64,000 nucleotides of DNA from DASQLQ01 sp035629935 (GTDB taxonomy: Bacteria; Actinomycetota; CADDZG01; WHSQ01). Below the pieces are notes generated by a model. It had not been told where the DNA came from. It ran no database searches and was given only the letters and a program-made list of their open reading frames with translations. Below are positions 25,493-33,910 of this stretch, piece by piece; the stretch's first letter is position 1, and each line of letters starts with the position of its first letter. The translations under genes and the position numbers were made by a program. The stretch spans positions 1 to 64,000 of the forward strand of contig DASQLQ010000066.1 of assembly GCA_035629935.1 (NCBI GenBank), given 5' to 3'.

Positions 25493-26660
25493 CTGCCCGA
25501 TCGGTGCGCTCCCACGTGAAGTCTTTGTCCGAACGGCCGAAGTGTCCGTAGGCAGCCGTGTTCTGGTAGATCGGCCTTCTCAGGTCGAGATCGCGGATGA
25601 TCGCCGCTGGTCGAAGGTCGAAGCACTCCTTGATGGCGGCCTTGATCTTGTCCGGGTCGACGTTTGCGGTGCCGAACGAGTCCGTCCAGATCGACACCGG
25701 ATGTGACATGCCGATGGCGTAGGCGACCTGGATCTCGAACCTGTCGGCGAGACCGGCCGCCACGACGTTCTTAGCGACGTAACGAGCGGCGTATGCGGCG
25801 GACCGGTCGACCTTCGTTGGGTCCTTGCCCGAGAAGGCGCCGCCTCCGTGGCGAGCCATTCCCCCATAACTGTCGATGATGATCTTGCGACCGGTTAGAC
25901 CGGTGTCGGCGCGCGGCCCCCCGATCTCGAATACGCCCGTGGGATTCACGTAGACCTTCATGTCGGCCGTGTCGAGGCCCCGGGGAACCAAAGGTTCGAT
26001 GACATGTTGGAGCAGGTCGGGCTTGAGCAAGGTCTCGACGTCGACGTTTGGCTGGTGCTGGGTCGAGAGCACGAGTGTCTCGAGTCGCACCGGCTTGCCC
26101 TCGCTGTATCCGATCGTGACCTGCACCTTGCCGTCGGGTCTCAGGTATGGAAGAACCCCCGCCTTCCGCACCTCGGACAAGCGCTGAGCGAATCGGTGGG
26201 CCAGCCAGATCGGCATCGGCATCAGGTCTTCGTTGTCCTTGCAGGCGTAGCCGAACATCATTCCCTGGTCACCGGCCCCCTGGGCGTCGAGAGTGGCGTC
26301 TTCGGCCTCGCCTTGTCGCTCCTCGAATGCATGTTCCACACCAACGGAGATATCGGGCGACTGTTCCTGGATCGAGACCGTGACGCCACAGGTCTCGCCG
26401 TCGAATCCGATCTTCGAAGACGTGTAGCCGATGTCCGTGATCACCCGTCGCACGACGGATGGGATGTCAACGTAGGTCGAGGTTGTGATCTCGCCGGCCA
26501 CCAAGACCAAGCCGGTCGTGATCAGGGTCTCGCAAGCGACGCGTCCGAAGGGGTCGTCCGCCAGGATCTCGTCCAGCACGGCATCTGAGATCTGGTCGGC
26601 CATCTTGTCGGGATGTCCCTCGGTAACAGACTCCGAGGTGAACAGGCTGAGATCGGTCAC
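25464..26660 (-). CDS. metK: S-adenosylmethionine synthetase
   Basis: Makes SAM from methionine and ATP. The 398 residues contain GHPDKMADQISD, the GAGDQGMMFGYAC signature and the glycine-rich P-loop-like GGGAFSGKDPTKVDRS; metal and K+ ligands are in place. GTG start; only 9 nt separate it from the HNH gene upstream, leaving no room for a SAM riboswitch, so expression depends on the upstream transcript. Confidence 0.98.
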   Translation of the reverse strand: MTDLSLFTSESVTEGHPDKMADQISDAVLDEILADDPFGRVACETLITTGLVLVAGEITTSTYVDIPSVVRRVITDIGYTSSKIGFDGETCGVTVSIQEQSPDISVGVEHAFEERQGEAEDATLDAQGAGDQGMMFGYACKDNEDLMPMPIWLAHRFAQRLSEVRKAGVLPYLRPDGKVQVTIGYSEGKPVRLETLVLSTQHQPNVDVETLLKPDLLQHVIEPLVPRGLDTADMKVYVNPTGVFEIGGPRADTGLTGRKIIIDSYGGMARHGGGAFSGKDPTKVDRSAAYAARYVAKNVVAAGLADRFEIQVAYAIGMSHPVSIWTDSFGTANVDPDKIKAAIKECFDLRPAAIIRDLDLRRPIYQNTAAYGHFGRSDKDFTWERTDRADELQRLCSS

Positions 26661-26669
26661 GGCGGCATC

Positions 26670-27920
26670 CTAAAGGGCCGAGAAGACACTCCTGCGTTCA
26701 CGTCTGCGTGCCCCGAACTTCAGCAACCATTTGGTGGCTGGATCGGCCGTCGACGCATAATCGCCACTCTCCAGCGCGTGGTGGAACGCAGGCCACGGAG
26801 CAGTTTCCTTCGATGGGACGGGTGAAGATCTCTCGTCCGGCGGAGCCGGCCCGGGCTCGAACCGACGGCCATCCGGTCTGAACCAGACAGGCCACCGGGA
26901 GTCATCGAGCGTTACGCGCCAGTGATGCTCGTGGACGAGTTTGTGATGCAGGAAGCAAACCGTCACGAGGTTGTCGAGTTCGGTTGCCCCGTGCGGCCAC
27001 GGGACCATGTGATGAGTGATCAGGAACCGCTTCATCTCGCATCCGGGGAACGTGCATGTGTGCGAGTCACGTTGAAGTACGAGACGACGAAGGTTCCGAG
27101 ACGGTCCGTGCCGAGGTTCGGCCAGTGCAACAGTCCCGTTGGAGTCGTGGAGAGCGACCTCCAAGCGACCGTTGCACACGAGTCGCTGTGTCACCTCGGG
27201 GGAGACGACCCGGCCGCCTTCGATCGATGCATTCTTGGTCTTTCCCACGAGGGACTCGAAGGGGGCGTGAACCACGATCGTTGCCCGGTCTGGGTCTTGG
27301 TCCTTCGCGATGCGAGCCGAACACAGCATCACGAGAGCGTCAGCGCGGCGCTGAGGCATGCCTTGCGCTTCGTCGGGGAAACGAGGGTCCTCACCCGGGA
27401 TATCGGGGAGTTGGTCGGCAAGCCGATCGATGGCGGCGGCCACTTTGGCTCCGTCGGCCGCCGGCAAGACGCCTTCTATGGAGAGCCGTCCATCCATCCG
27501 CCAGACGAAGTCGAGGTAACGCTCGCGGTCCTCGTCGCCGGCCCGAGCAGCGGATAGACGAACCTCGATGTCGCCACGCTTTCGGATCCCGCCGGGCGAA
27601 ACCCGCCGAGCCCACGAGATGAGCTTCTTCTCGGTTGCCGGGACGGCGAAGCGGGTTAGCTCGATGACTTTGTCGAGGCTCAAGCGGCCCGACTCCAGTG
27701 CGTGGGCCGTCAGCGGCAGGTGCTCGAGTGCGTAGGCGGCCCCGACCCAGCGCCGTGCCTTCCACTGGCTGATGCCGTAGCGGCCGGCGAGGAACTCGGC
27801 GTGACTTCTCGCACCATGGCCGTGCCACGCGTCCGTGCGATCGTCCTCCAAGATCTCTCTGAGGAGGGCCCGTTCCAGGCGACAGATCTGAATAAAGGTC
27901 GGGAAGCTTCTTGACTCCAC
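26670..27920 (-). CDS. DUF222/HNH endonuclease (13E12-type), SOS-controlled
   Basis: A 416-residue protein with an N-terminal DUF222 helical region (residues ~10-260; GRYGISQWKARRWVGAAYALEHL in part, SLDKVIELTRFA) and a C-terminal HNH nuclease (CTFPGC, ITHHMVPWPHGAT, NLVTVCFLHHKLVHE). Function in the cell is not established for this family; members multiply in actinobacterial genomes and resemble selfish or stress elements. The GTG at 27920 coincides with the expected transcription start of a promoter that contains a perfect SOS box, so the mRNA is probably leaderless. It interrupts the conserved coaBC-metK order. Confidence 0.88.
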   Translation of the reverse strand: MESRSFPTFIQICRLERALLREILEDDRTDAWHGHGARSHAEFLAGRYGISQWKARRWVGAAYALEHLPLTAHALESGRLSLDKVIELTRFAVPATEKKLISWARRVSPGGIRKRGDIEVRLSAARAGDEDRERYLDFVWRMDGRLSIEGVLPAADGAKVAAAIDRLADQLPDIPGEDPRFPDEAQGMPQRRADALVMLCSARIAKDQDPDRATIVVHAPFESLVGKTKNASIEGGRVVSPEVTQRLVCNGRLEVALHDSNGTVALAEPRHGPSRNLRRLVLQRDSHTCTFPGCEMKRFLITHHMVPWPHGATELDNLVTVCFLHHKLVHEHHWRVTLDDSRWPVWFRPDGRRFEPGPAPPDERSSPVPSKETAPWPAFHHALESGDYASTADPATKWLLKFGARRRERRSVFSAL

Positions 27921-27926
27921 CCTCGG

Positions 27927-27955
27927 ACCCTATCGAACATATGTTCGATAGTCAA
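27927..27955 (-). promoter_or_regulatory. LexA-type SOS box inside a promoter
   Basis: Bases 27930-27951 form a perfect 22-bp palindrome centred on GAAC-ATAT-GTTC, matching the GAAC-N4-GTTC consensus of LexA sites in Gram-positive bacteria. On the minus strand TTGACT (-35) and TAGGGT (-10) are 17 bp apart and the palindrome fills the spacer, so LexA bound here would block RNA polymerase. The start of transcription should fall about 6-7 nt later, at the GTG of the HNH gene. Confidence 0.85.
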
Positions 27956-27977
27956 GCCCAAGGGCGGAGTCAACCCC

Positions 27978-28124
27978 TTACTTGCAGGAACCAGGCTTGA
28001 ACGCCGGGTGCGGGTTGCCGTGCTGCCCCGGGGAACACTTGCCGCCTGCCATCGCTGCTGGGGCTGCCCCGGCGATCAGCACGATCGACAGGCTTAGCGC
28101 TGCGAACACGCGCTTGAAAGTCAT
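27978..28124 (-). CDS. small secreted peptide, 48 residues
   Basis: Starts at ATG 28124, 4 nt after AAGGAGG. The first ~26 residues are a textbook signal peptide: positive MTFKR, hydrophobic core LSLSIVLIAG, and APAAMA before the cleavage site. The mature part would be ~22 residues, GGKCSPGQHGNPHPAFKPGSCK, here split as GGKCSPGQHGNPHP and AFKPGSCK: two cysteines that could form a disulfide, with Gly/Pro/His. No family recognised. It lies between coaBC and the SOS-controlled HNH gene, with its own apparent leader. Confidence 0.7.
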   Translation of the reverse strand: MTFKRVFAALSLSIVLIAGAAPAAMAGGKCSPGQHGNPHPAFKPGSCK

Positions 28125-28205
28125 TCATCCTCCTTGGATAGGTCCGTCGCAAGAACCCTAGTACAGAGCAAGCAAATCGCCTAGTAACTAGAAGATTTTT
28201 CCGTT

Positions 28206-29459
28206 CTATCCCAGGAGGGCGGCGATGCGGTCGATCAGAGCCTCGGCCAACGCGGACTTCGTCACTAGGCCCACATCCGTCGTCCCGTCCGGTCCTGCGA
28301 TCACGGCCCGGTTCGTAGGCACCTCGAACCCGGAGTCGGGGCTCGAGACGTCGTTGGCAACGATCAGGTCGGCGTTCTTGCCGGCTCGCTTGGCCATCGC
28401 CACCTCCGCAAGCTTCGCCGGGTCGGGCTCGGTCTCGGCCGCGAATCCGACGAGAATCCCGCCCGGCTTGCGCGCCGAGGGAGTCGAGCCGAGCTCGGCC
28501 AGGATGTCCGGGGTGGGAACCAGTTCGATCGAGGGCGGTCCGTCGGCTTTCTTCAGCTTCTTGGGTGCGTGAATGTCCGACTGCCAATCCGCGACGGCTG
28601 CGGCTTTCACGACGACGTCGGCACCCGGCGCGGCCGCGAAGACTTCGTCGCGCATCTCCTGAGCGGTCTTGACCCTGATGACATCGACCTCGGGAGGGGG
28701 TCTCAGGTTCGTCGGCCCGATGATCAACGTCACCTTGGCTCCACGAGCTGCAGCAGCGTGTGCGATCTCGATCCCCATGAGACCGGAGGACCGGTTACCG
28801 ATGAAACGAACGGGGTCGATCGGCTCCTGGGTGCCGCCCCCCGTAACGATGAAGTTCCGGCCGGTCAGCTCTTCCGATCGTTTGATCACCTTTGCGGCGG
28901 AAGCCAGGATCTCGTCCGGTTCGACCATCCGTCCGATCCCCTCGTCACCGGAGGAGAGCGCCCCCTCTACCGGGCCCACGAGATAGATCCCTCGCTCCTG
29001 AAGGATCGCCGCGTTGTCTTGTGTTGCGGCGTTCTCCCACATCTCGGTGTGCATCGCCGGAGCGACCAGGATCGGACAACGTGCCGTTAGAACCGTGGCC
29101 GAGAAGAGATCGTCCGCAATCCCCCGCGCCATCTTCGCCATCGCGTTTGCCGTAGCGGGAGCCACGATGACGAGGTCGGCACCGCGCGCCAACTCGACAT
29201 GGGGAACCTCGTGTCCCTGCCCAAAGAGGTCGCGATAGACGGGATTGTTCGTTAAAGCAGCGAAGGTCTGCTCCCCGACGAAGCGCTCGGCGGAACGCGT
29301 CATCACAACTCGTACGTCGGCGCCGCCCTGAGCCAACCCACGCGCCACGAAGGCGACCTTGTACGCGGCGATACCGCCGGTGACGCAAAGGATGACTTTC
29401 TTGCCGGCTACGACCTCAGCCAGGTTCGTCGATGGGTTTCCCGAGGCACCATTGCCCAT
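28206..29459 (-). CDS. coaBC: phosphopantothenoylcysteine synthase/decarboxylase
   Basis: Bifunctional coenzyme A enzyme of 417 residues. The N-terminal FMN-dependent decarboxylase (CoaC) has VTGGIAAYK, the active-site His in EVPHVELA, APATANAMAKMA and PAMHTEMW. The C-terminal synthetase (CoaB) starts at GRNFIVTGGGTQEPIDPVR and includes FIGNRSSGLMG and KAAAVADW. ATG start with a poor ribosome-binding site, 12 nt after rpoZ. Confidence 0.97.
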   Translation of the reverse strand: MGNGASGNPSTNLAEVVAGKKVILCVTGGIAAYKVAFVARGLAQGGADVRVVMTRSAERFVGEQTFAALTNNPVYRDLFGQGHEVPHVELARGADLVIVAPATANAMAKMARGIADDLFSATVLTARCPILVAPAMHTEMWENAATQDNAAILQERGIYLVGPVEGALSSGDEGIGRMVEPDEILASAAKVIKRSEELTGRNFIVTGGGTQEPIDPVRFIGNRSSGLMGIEIAHAAAARGAKVTLIIGPTNLRPPPEVDVIRVKTAQEMRDEVFAAAPGADVVVKAAAVADWQSDIHAPKKLKKADGPPSIELVPTPDILAELGSTPSARKPGGILVGFAAETEPDPAKLAEVAMAKRAGKNADLIVANDVSSPDSGFEVPTNRAVIAGPDGTTDVGLVTKSALAEALIDRIAALLG

Positions 29460-29471
29460 TGGGAGGAGTTG

Positions 29472-29720
29472 CTACTTGATCCCGTCGGCGGTGCGCTCGT
29501 AGGAGACCTTGCCTTCGGCTATCTCACGCAGTGCGATCGAGAGAGCCTTGGGGGCACGGTCGGCGCCCAAAGGGATCTGGGGCGGCGTGAACTCGTTAAC
29601 ACCTTCACCGAGCTGGGTGAAGTACGAGTTGATCTGACGGGCACGCTTGGCCGAGAGAAGCACCAGCGTGTATTTGGAGTCGACGTCCGTCAGGAGGTCT
29701 TCTATGCGGGGCTCGATCAT
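29472..29720 (-). CDS. rpoZ: RNA polymerase omega subunit
   Basis: An 82-residue subunit that helps fold and hold the beta' subunit. Contains the RPB6-like core SKYTLVLLSAKRARQIN and LGADRAPKALSIALREIAEGKV in conserved order. The ATG lies 11 nt after gmk. The gmk-rpoZ-coaBC order is widely conserved in bacteria. Confidence 0.96.
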   Translation of the reverse strand: MIEPRIEDLLTDVDSKYTLVLLSAKRARQINSYFTQLGEGVNEFTPPQIPLGADRAPKALSIALREIAEGKVSYERTADGIK

Positions 29721-29731
29721 GAGTTTCCTTC

Positions 29732-30298
29732 CTATTTTTCCTCAAGTATACGAATGAGTTCGGCCGCTGCCCTACCAACCTCATCGTTGATGATGATGTG
29801 GTCGTAAACGCCTCTGTTCTTTAGTTCTTCGTACGCGGCCCGCATCCTCTTCGACATGGTCTCGATGTCCTCGGTTCCGCGTCCTCTCAGGCGCAGAAAG
29901 AGGTCGTCCAGGGAAGGAGGCTCGATGAAGATGAGCGTCGCATCGGGCTTCGCCCGTTTGACAGCGTTGGCCCCCTGGATATCGAGCTCAGCGATCACGA
30001 TGTTCCCAGCGGCGATCGATGCTTCGATCGGTTCTCGCGGCGTGCCGTAGTAGTTGCCGTAGACCTCGGCGGATTCGAGGAACTCTCCCCGATCTCGCAT
30101 GCCCAGGAACTGTGGCACCGAGATGAACTGATAGTCGACACCGTGGCGCTCGTGGGGACGGATCGGCCGGGTCGTAGCGGAGACGGACACCTTGACTTCC
30201 GGTTTTCGCTTGAGGACCTCCCGGACGACGGTGCCTTTGCCCGCGCCTGATGGACCTGAGATAACGAAGAGCCGGCCCGAGCCGGTGGTGAAACTCAC
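29732..30298 (-). CDS. gmk: guanylate kinase
   Basis: Phosphorylates GMP to GDP. P-loop ISGPSGAGKGTV, GMP-binding SATTRPIRPHERHGVDY and the YGNYYGTP lid are present. The start is set at GTG 30298 (MSFTTGSGRLFVISGPSG), giving 188 residues; the longer frame crosses mihF. It lies 16 nt after mihF, the usual actinobacterial pairing. Confidence 0.96.
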   Translation of the reverse strand: MSFTTGSGRLFVISGPSGAGKGTVVREVLKRKPEVKVSVSATTRPIRPHERHGVDYQFISVPQFLGMRDRGEFLESAEVYGNYYGTPREPIEASIAAGNIVIAELDIQGANAVKRAKPDATLIFIEPPSLDDLFLRLRGRGTEDIETMSKRMRAAYEELKNRGVYDHIIINDEVGRAAAELIRILEEK

Positions 30299-30314
30299 GG
30301 GGAAGTTGATGGTC

Positions 30315-30632
30315 CTATCTGCGAGCGAACTCGCTGAGGAGGTTCTCCTTCTGCTTAGCGCCCAGGCCTCGCATACGACGGGACTCCGAGATGTCCAGGC
30401 GTTCCATGATCTTGCGTGCCCGGACCCTGCCCACACCGGGCAATGATTCGAGCACGGTCGAAACCTTCATCTTTCCCACTATCTCGTCGCGCGTTCGCTC
30501 GATCAGATCCGCGAGACTCGTACGTCCGCTCTTCAATTGCTCTTTCAGCTCCGCTCTCTTACGGCGGGCAATGGCGGCTTTCTCGAGGGCCTGCCGGCGC
30601 TGCTCTTCAGTAAGCGGCGGGGGCAAGGGCAT
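30315..30632 (-). CDS. mihF: actinobacterial integration host factor
   Basis: A 105-residue nucleoid protein. A basic N-terminal helix (residues 8-35, RRQALEKAAIARRKRAELKE) leads to the helix-two-turn-helix region VLESLPGVGRVRARKIME, the diagnostic DNA-binding part of MihF. Good AGGAGGA ribosome-binding site. A 132-nt gap upstream, with a perfect TATAAT, suggests its own promoter even though it lies within the pyr-to-rpe transcript. Confidence 0.95.
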   Translation of the reverse strand: MPLPPPLTEEQRRQALEKAAIARRKRAELKEQLKSGRTSLADLIERTRDEIVGKMKVSTVLESLPGVGRVRARKIMERLDISESRRMRGLGAKQKENLLSEFARR

Positions 30633-30712
30633 ACGAGCTTCCTCCTTAGTTGACCGAAAGCAGCTTGGCCATCTTGTCCCGTTATCTGTGGAACGCGCCG
30701 AGCCGTCGCGGG

Positions 30713-30718
30713 ATTATA
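30713..30718 (-). promoter_or_regulatory. probable -10 box for mihF-gmk-rpoZ-coaBC
   Basis: A perfect TATAAT on the minus strand, 81 nt before the mihF ATG in the only sizeable gap between pyrE and coaBC. The -35 region is not clear. The remaining gap sequence contains nothing else I can name. Confidence 0.5.
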
Positions 30719-30764
30719 GGCACCGTCGGCCGACCGAGGGTAATGGGCCTTGGGAAACGGCATT

Positions 30765-31340
30765 TCACAGGCGTCGGCTCCCGGGATCGTCGATGGGCTC
30801 ACCCTTCGCGCATAAAGGACAGTCTGCTTGCTCCCACGACGCGACATCGAGAGCCACCAGAGCTTCGAGCGGTGCTCCCAGATCCTTCGAGCGCACAGGA
30901 TCGACGCGATCGAGCAGTGCGCCGATCCCAATGGGAGTCGCCCCCGACGACTTGACGAGTTGGACCACCTCTGCAGCCGATCCACCGGTCGTGATCACGT
31001 CCTCGACTATGAGCGTCCGCTCGTGGGGACCCAGAACGAACCCTCTGCGAAACGCAAGTTCGCCTTCGTCTCGTTCGGCGAACACCATCCGCACCCCGGC
31101 GGCCAGGGCCGTTGCGAAGCCGAGCACGATCGCTCCGACCGCGGGACTGGCCACGACGTCGAACTTGCCTTCCCATCGTCGGGCGATCTCCTCCCCCAAG
31201 CTCTGCGTCAACCTCGGGTGCTCGAAAACGCGGAACTTCTGGACGAAGTAGTCGGAGTGGCGACCCGATGAAAGACGGAAGTGACCTTTGAGCACGCCCC
31301 GGTTTCGCTCGAGAACCTCGAGGATCTCGTTCTGGTTCAG
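30765..31340 (-). CDS. pyrE: orotate phosphoribosyltransferase, CTG start
   Basis: Converts orotate and PRPP to OMP. PRPP-loop IVEDVITTGGSAAEVV and RHSDYFV near the N-terminus identify it. The first conventional start, GTG 31295, would remove the conserved helix NEILEVLERNRG that precedes VLKGHFRLSSGRHSD. The frame continues to CTG 31340, which overlaps the pyrF stop as CTGA and lies 7 nt after a perfect AGGAGG. That start gives 191 residues. No ATG, GTG or TTG occurs in this frame between 31296 and 31356, so a CTG start is strongly favoured. Confidence 0.94.
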   Translation of the reverse strand: MNQNEILEVLERNRGVLKGHFRLSSGRHSDYFVQKFRVFEHPRLTQSLGEEIARRWEGKFDVVASPAVGAIVLGFATALAAGVRMVFAERDEGELAFRRGFVLGPHERTLIVEDVITTGGSAAEVVQLVKSSGATPIGIGALLDRVDPVRSKDLGAPLEALVALDVASWEQADCPLCAKGEPIDDPGSRRL

Positions 31341-32035
31341 GCCGACACCTCCTCGAAGATGGCCCGGGCCGCGGCACCAGGGTCCGGAGCGTGCGTGATC
31401 GGTCGCCCCACGACCAGCACGTCCGCCCCCGCCTCGATCGCTTCCCGGGGGCCCAGCGTGCGCCGCTGATCGCCCGGATCCGAGCCCGCCGGACGGATAC
31501 CCGGCGTCACGAGAAGGGGGCCCCCCTCGGTACGGGAGCCGAACCGTGCGCGCAGAGCCCCTACCTCGAGTGGAGAACAGACGAGGCCCGAAACTCCGGC
31601 TTCGAGCGCCAGTTGACCCAAACGCATGACGAGATCCCCCGGTTTCCGATCGGATCCCATCGCCGCAAGGTCGTCCGTCTGGAGGCTGGTCAGGATCGTT
31701 ACGGCAAGGATCTGCATCTCGTCACCAGCAGCTTTGACCGCGGAGCGAAGCATCTCCTCGCCACCCGAGGCGTGCACGGTCACGTAACTGATCCCCAGGC
31801 CGCGCATCGCGTCGACCGCCCCTTCGATCTGCACCGGGATGTCGTGAAGCTTCGCGTCGAGGAACAAAGGGCGCCCGGCCCAGTCGATAGCCTCGATCGC
31901 ATCCACGCCGACGCCGTAGATCGACGTCAGTCCGACCTTGTAGATCCCGATGACGTCCTTGGTGGCGTCGACCAACTGCTCGATCGAGGATCGGTCCGGC
32001 GTGTCGATCGCCAAACAGAGCGGGCTGGCGATCAT
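31337..32035 (-). CDS. pyrF: orotidine 5'-phosphate decarboxylase
   Basis: Last step to UMP. The catalytic D-x-K-x-x-D is in FLDAKLHDIP; other conserved parts are LCLAIDTPD at the N-terminus and LLVTPGIRP plus VVGRPI at the phosphate site. 232 residues, class I type. ATGA overlap with pyrD upstream and CTGA overlap with pyrE downstream. Confidence 0.96.
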   Translation of the reverse strand: MIASPLCLAIDTPDRSSIEQLVDATKDVIGIYKVGLTSIYGVGVDAIEAIDWAGRPLFLDAKLHDIPVQIEGAVDAMRGLGISYVTVHASGGEEMLRSAVKAAGDEMQILAVTILTSLQTDDLAAMGSDRKPGDLVMRLGQLALEAGVSGLVCSPLEVGALRARFGSRTEGGPLLVTPGIRPAGSDPGDQRRTLGPREAIEAGADVLVVGRPITHAPDPGAAARAIFEEVSA

Positions 32036-32976
32036 CCTTCGAGCTTCACCGCGCCGACCAGCTCCGACACACTCGCGAGTCCTTGCTCCTCGACATAGGC
32101 ACGGATCCCATCGGTGATCTCGAGAGATGCGCGTGGCTGCACGAAGTTAGCCGTGCCTACCGCCACCGCGGAGGCCCCGGCCAAGATCATCTGCAGCGCA
32201 TCGTCTGCCGACGCCACCCCGCCTTGTCCGATGATCGGAACGTGTGGGAACGCGCGGTGAACCTCGTGGATAGCACGCACCGCGATCGGGTGGATCGCGG
32301 GGCCCGATAGCCCGCCGATCGTGCCTGCGAGCTTCGGCCGCCGCGACCTCACGTCGATCGCCATGCCGAACACTGTGTTGACCAGCGACAATCCGTCCGC
32401 CCCTGCGTTCAGAGCGGCCTCGGCGATAGTGCTCAGCGAGGTGACGTTCGGCGAGAGTTTGGGGAATACCGGAACGCGGGAGAGAGCTTTCTTCACCTCG
32501 CCGACGACCGCCGACGTGGCCTCGACCGAGTGGGCGAACATGTTGTTGCGGTCTTCGAGGTTGGGACACGAGATATTGACCTCGACGGCGGCGATCCCAC
32601 GCGCACCGGTCCGCAGCTTGTCCGCAACCTTCACGAACTCGTCCACGGTGTTGCCCGCGATCGAGGCGATCACCGTTGCCTTGCGCTTCAACAACCACGG
32701 GAGATCCTCGGCCACGAAGTGATCGACACCTTTGTTCTGGATGCCGATCGCGTTGAGGATCCCCGATGGCGTCTCGCACATCCGTGGCGTGGGCTTGCCT
32801 CGCCACGGCACGATCGTCATCGACTTCACGATGACCCCGCCGAGCTTGGGAAGGTCGACGAAAACGGAGGCCTCTCGGCCCGCCCCGAATGTCCCGGATG
32901 CGACCAGCACAGGCGTCTGAAGCTCCATGGCTCCGAGGGTGACCGCTAGTGGTGAAGAGCTCGTTCCGTCCGCCAT
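32032..32976 (-). CDS. pyrD: dihydroorotate dehydrogenase, class 1B
   Basis: FMN enzyme that oxidises dihydroorotate. The active-site base is cysteine (NISCPN), as in class 1 enzymes; class 2 enzymes have serine. Together with the adjacent pyrK this is the NAD-dependent 1B heterotetramer of the cytosol. Substrate loops GILNAIGIQNKG and NTVFGMAID are present. 314 residues; start 1 nt after the pyrK stop. Confidence 0.96.
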   Translation of the reverse strand: MADGTSSSPLAVTLGAMELQTPVLVASGTFGAGREASVFVDLPKLGGVIVKSMTIVPWRGKPTPRMCETPSGILNAIGIQNKGVDHFVAEDLPWLLKRKATVIASIAGNTVDEFVKVADKLRTGARGIAAVEVNISCPNLEDRNNMFAHSVEATSAVVGEVKKALSRVPVFPKLSPNVTSLSTIAEAALNAGADGLSLVNTVFGMAIDVRSRRPKLAGTIGGLSGPAIHPIAVRAIHEVHRAFPHVPIIGQGGVASADDALQMILAGASAVAVGTANFVQPRASLEITDGIRAYVEEQGLASVSELVGAVKLEG

Positions 32977-32977
32977 G

Positions 32978-33910
32978 TCAGTTCCCCGGAGGTGGGTGTT
33001 CGTCCTCGATGTCGAACAGAGGACTCATGCGCGTAGGAACGCCGGCCGGTGACAGCTCGGCCTGATCCTCGGCTACGAGATCGGCCTCACCGTTCCAGAC
33101 CACCGCTTCTCCATTGAACACGGGACCTTCCGTGCACGACCGTGCGTAAACCAACGCGTCGTCGGCGGACTCGTCCTTCCTGCGTCTGCGTTGCAGGGGC
33201 ATCACACACGTCATGCACACCCCATAGCCGCAAGCCATCAACTCCTCCACAGCCACCTGGATGGGGATCTTCCGCTCGGCGCACACGCGCGAGACGGCTG
33301 CCAACATCGGATGTGGACCGCATGCGTATACGACTTCGGTCTCACAGCGCGTCAACGTGTCTTCGAGAACGTCGGTAACACGGCCTTGCGTCCCGGCGCT
33401 ACCGTCCTCGGTCGTCGTTACGCACACGGACGCCAACCGCCGGGCATCGATGGCGTTCAGGAGGAGGCCCGAATCGCGGGCGCCGAGGATCACGTCCACG
33501 CGGTGCCCCTCGTTGCGCAACTCGTCGGCCAGGAAGAAAAGGGGGGCCGCGCCGACACCGCCGCCGACCAGCAGACAGTGAGCTCTGCGCTTGGGAGCAA
33601 CGAACCCACGGCCCAGCGGACCGATCAGATCGACGATCGCATGGCCGCGAAGGTGTGAGAGGTATTCGGTGCCCGGCCCCCGGATGTCGAAAACGATCTC
33701 GAGGGTCGAGGCCCAACCTCCGCGTTTGTGGACCCGGTGGACGGAAAACGGGCGCCTCAGGATGTTCGCCTGGTTCACACCACAGCGAACGTTGACGAAC
33801 TGACCCGGTCGCACCTTCTCCCCGATCTCGGGGCTCACGATCGTGAGCGAGTGGTAATGCTCGCCGTATTTCTTGTGCGAGAGGATCTCGCCGGTAGAGA
33901 TCAGCATCAC
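32978..33910 (-). CDS. pyrK: dihydroorotate dehydrogenase electron-transfer subunit
   Basis: Passes electrons from PyrD to NAD through FAD and a [2Fe-2S] cluster. FAD-binding RRPFSVH, NAD-binding GGGVGAAPLFFLA, and the cluster cysteines in CGYGVCMTC plus YARSC define it. A charged loop (RRRRKDES) is inserted between the third and fourth cluster cysteines, and a ~35-residue C-terminal tail follows the cluster domain. ATG start overlapping the carB stop. Confidence 0.95.
   Translation of the reverse strand: MMLISTGEILSHKKYGEHYHSLTIVSPEIGEKVRPGQFVNVRCGVNQANILRRPFSVHRVHKRGGWASTLEIVFDIRGPGTEYLSHLRGHAIVDLIGPLGRGFVAPKRRAHCLLVGGGVGAAPLFFLADELRNEGHRVDVILGARDSGLLLNAIDARRLASVCVTTTEDGSAGTQGRVTDVLEDTLTRCETEVVYACGPHPMLAAVSRVCAERKIPIQVAVEELMACGYGVCMTCVMPLQRRRRKDESADDALVYARSCTEGPVFNGEAVVWNGEADLVAEDQAELSPAGVPTRMSPLFDIEDEHPPPGN

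Noticed and set aside
26661..26669. SAM riboswitch before metK
   Set aside because: The gap to the HNH gene is 9 nt, and the end of that gene is coding.
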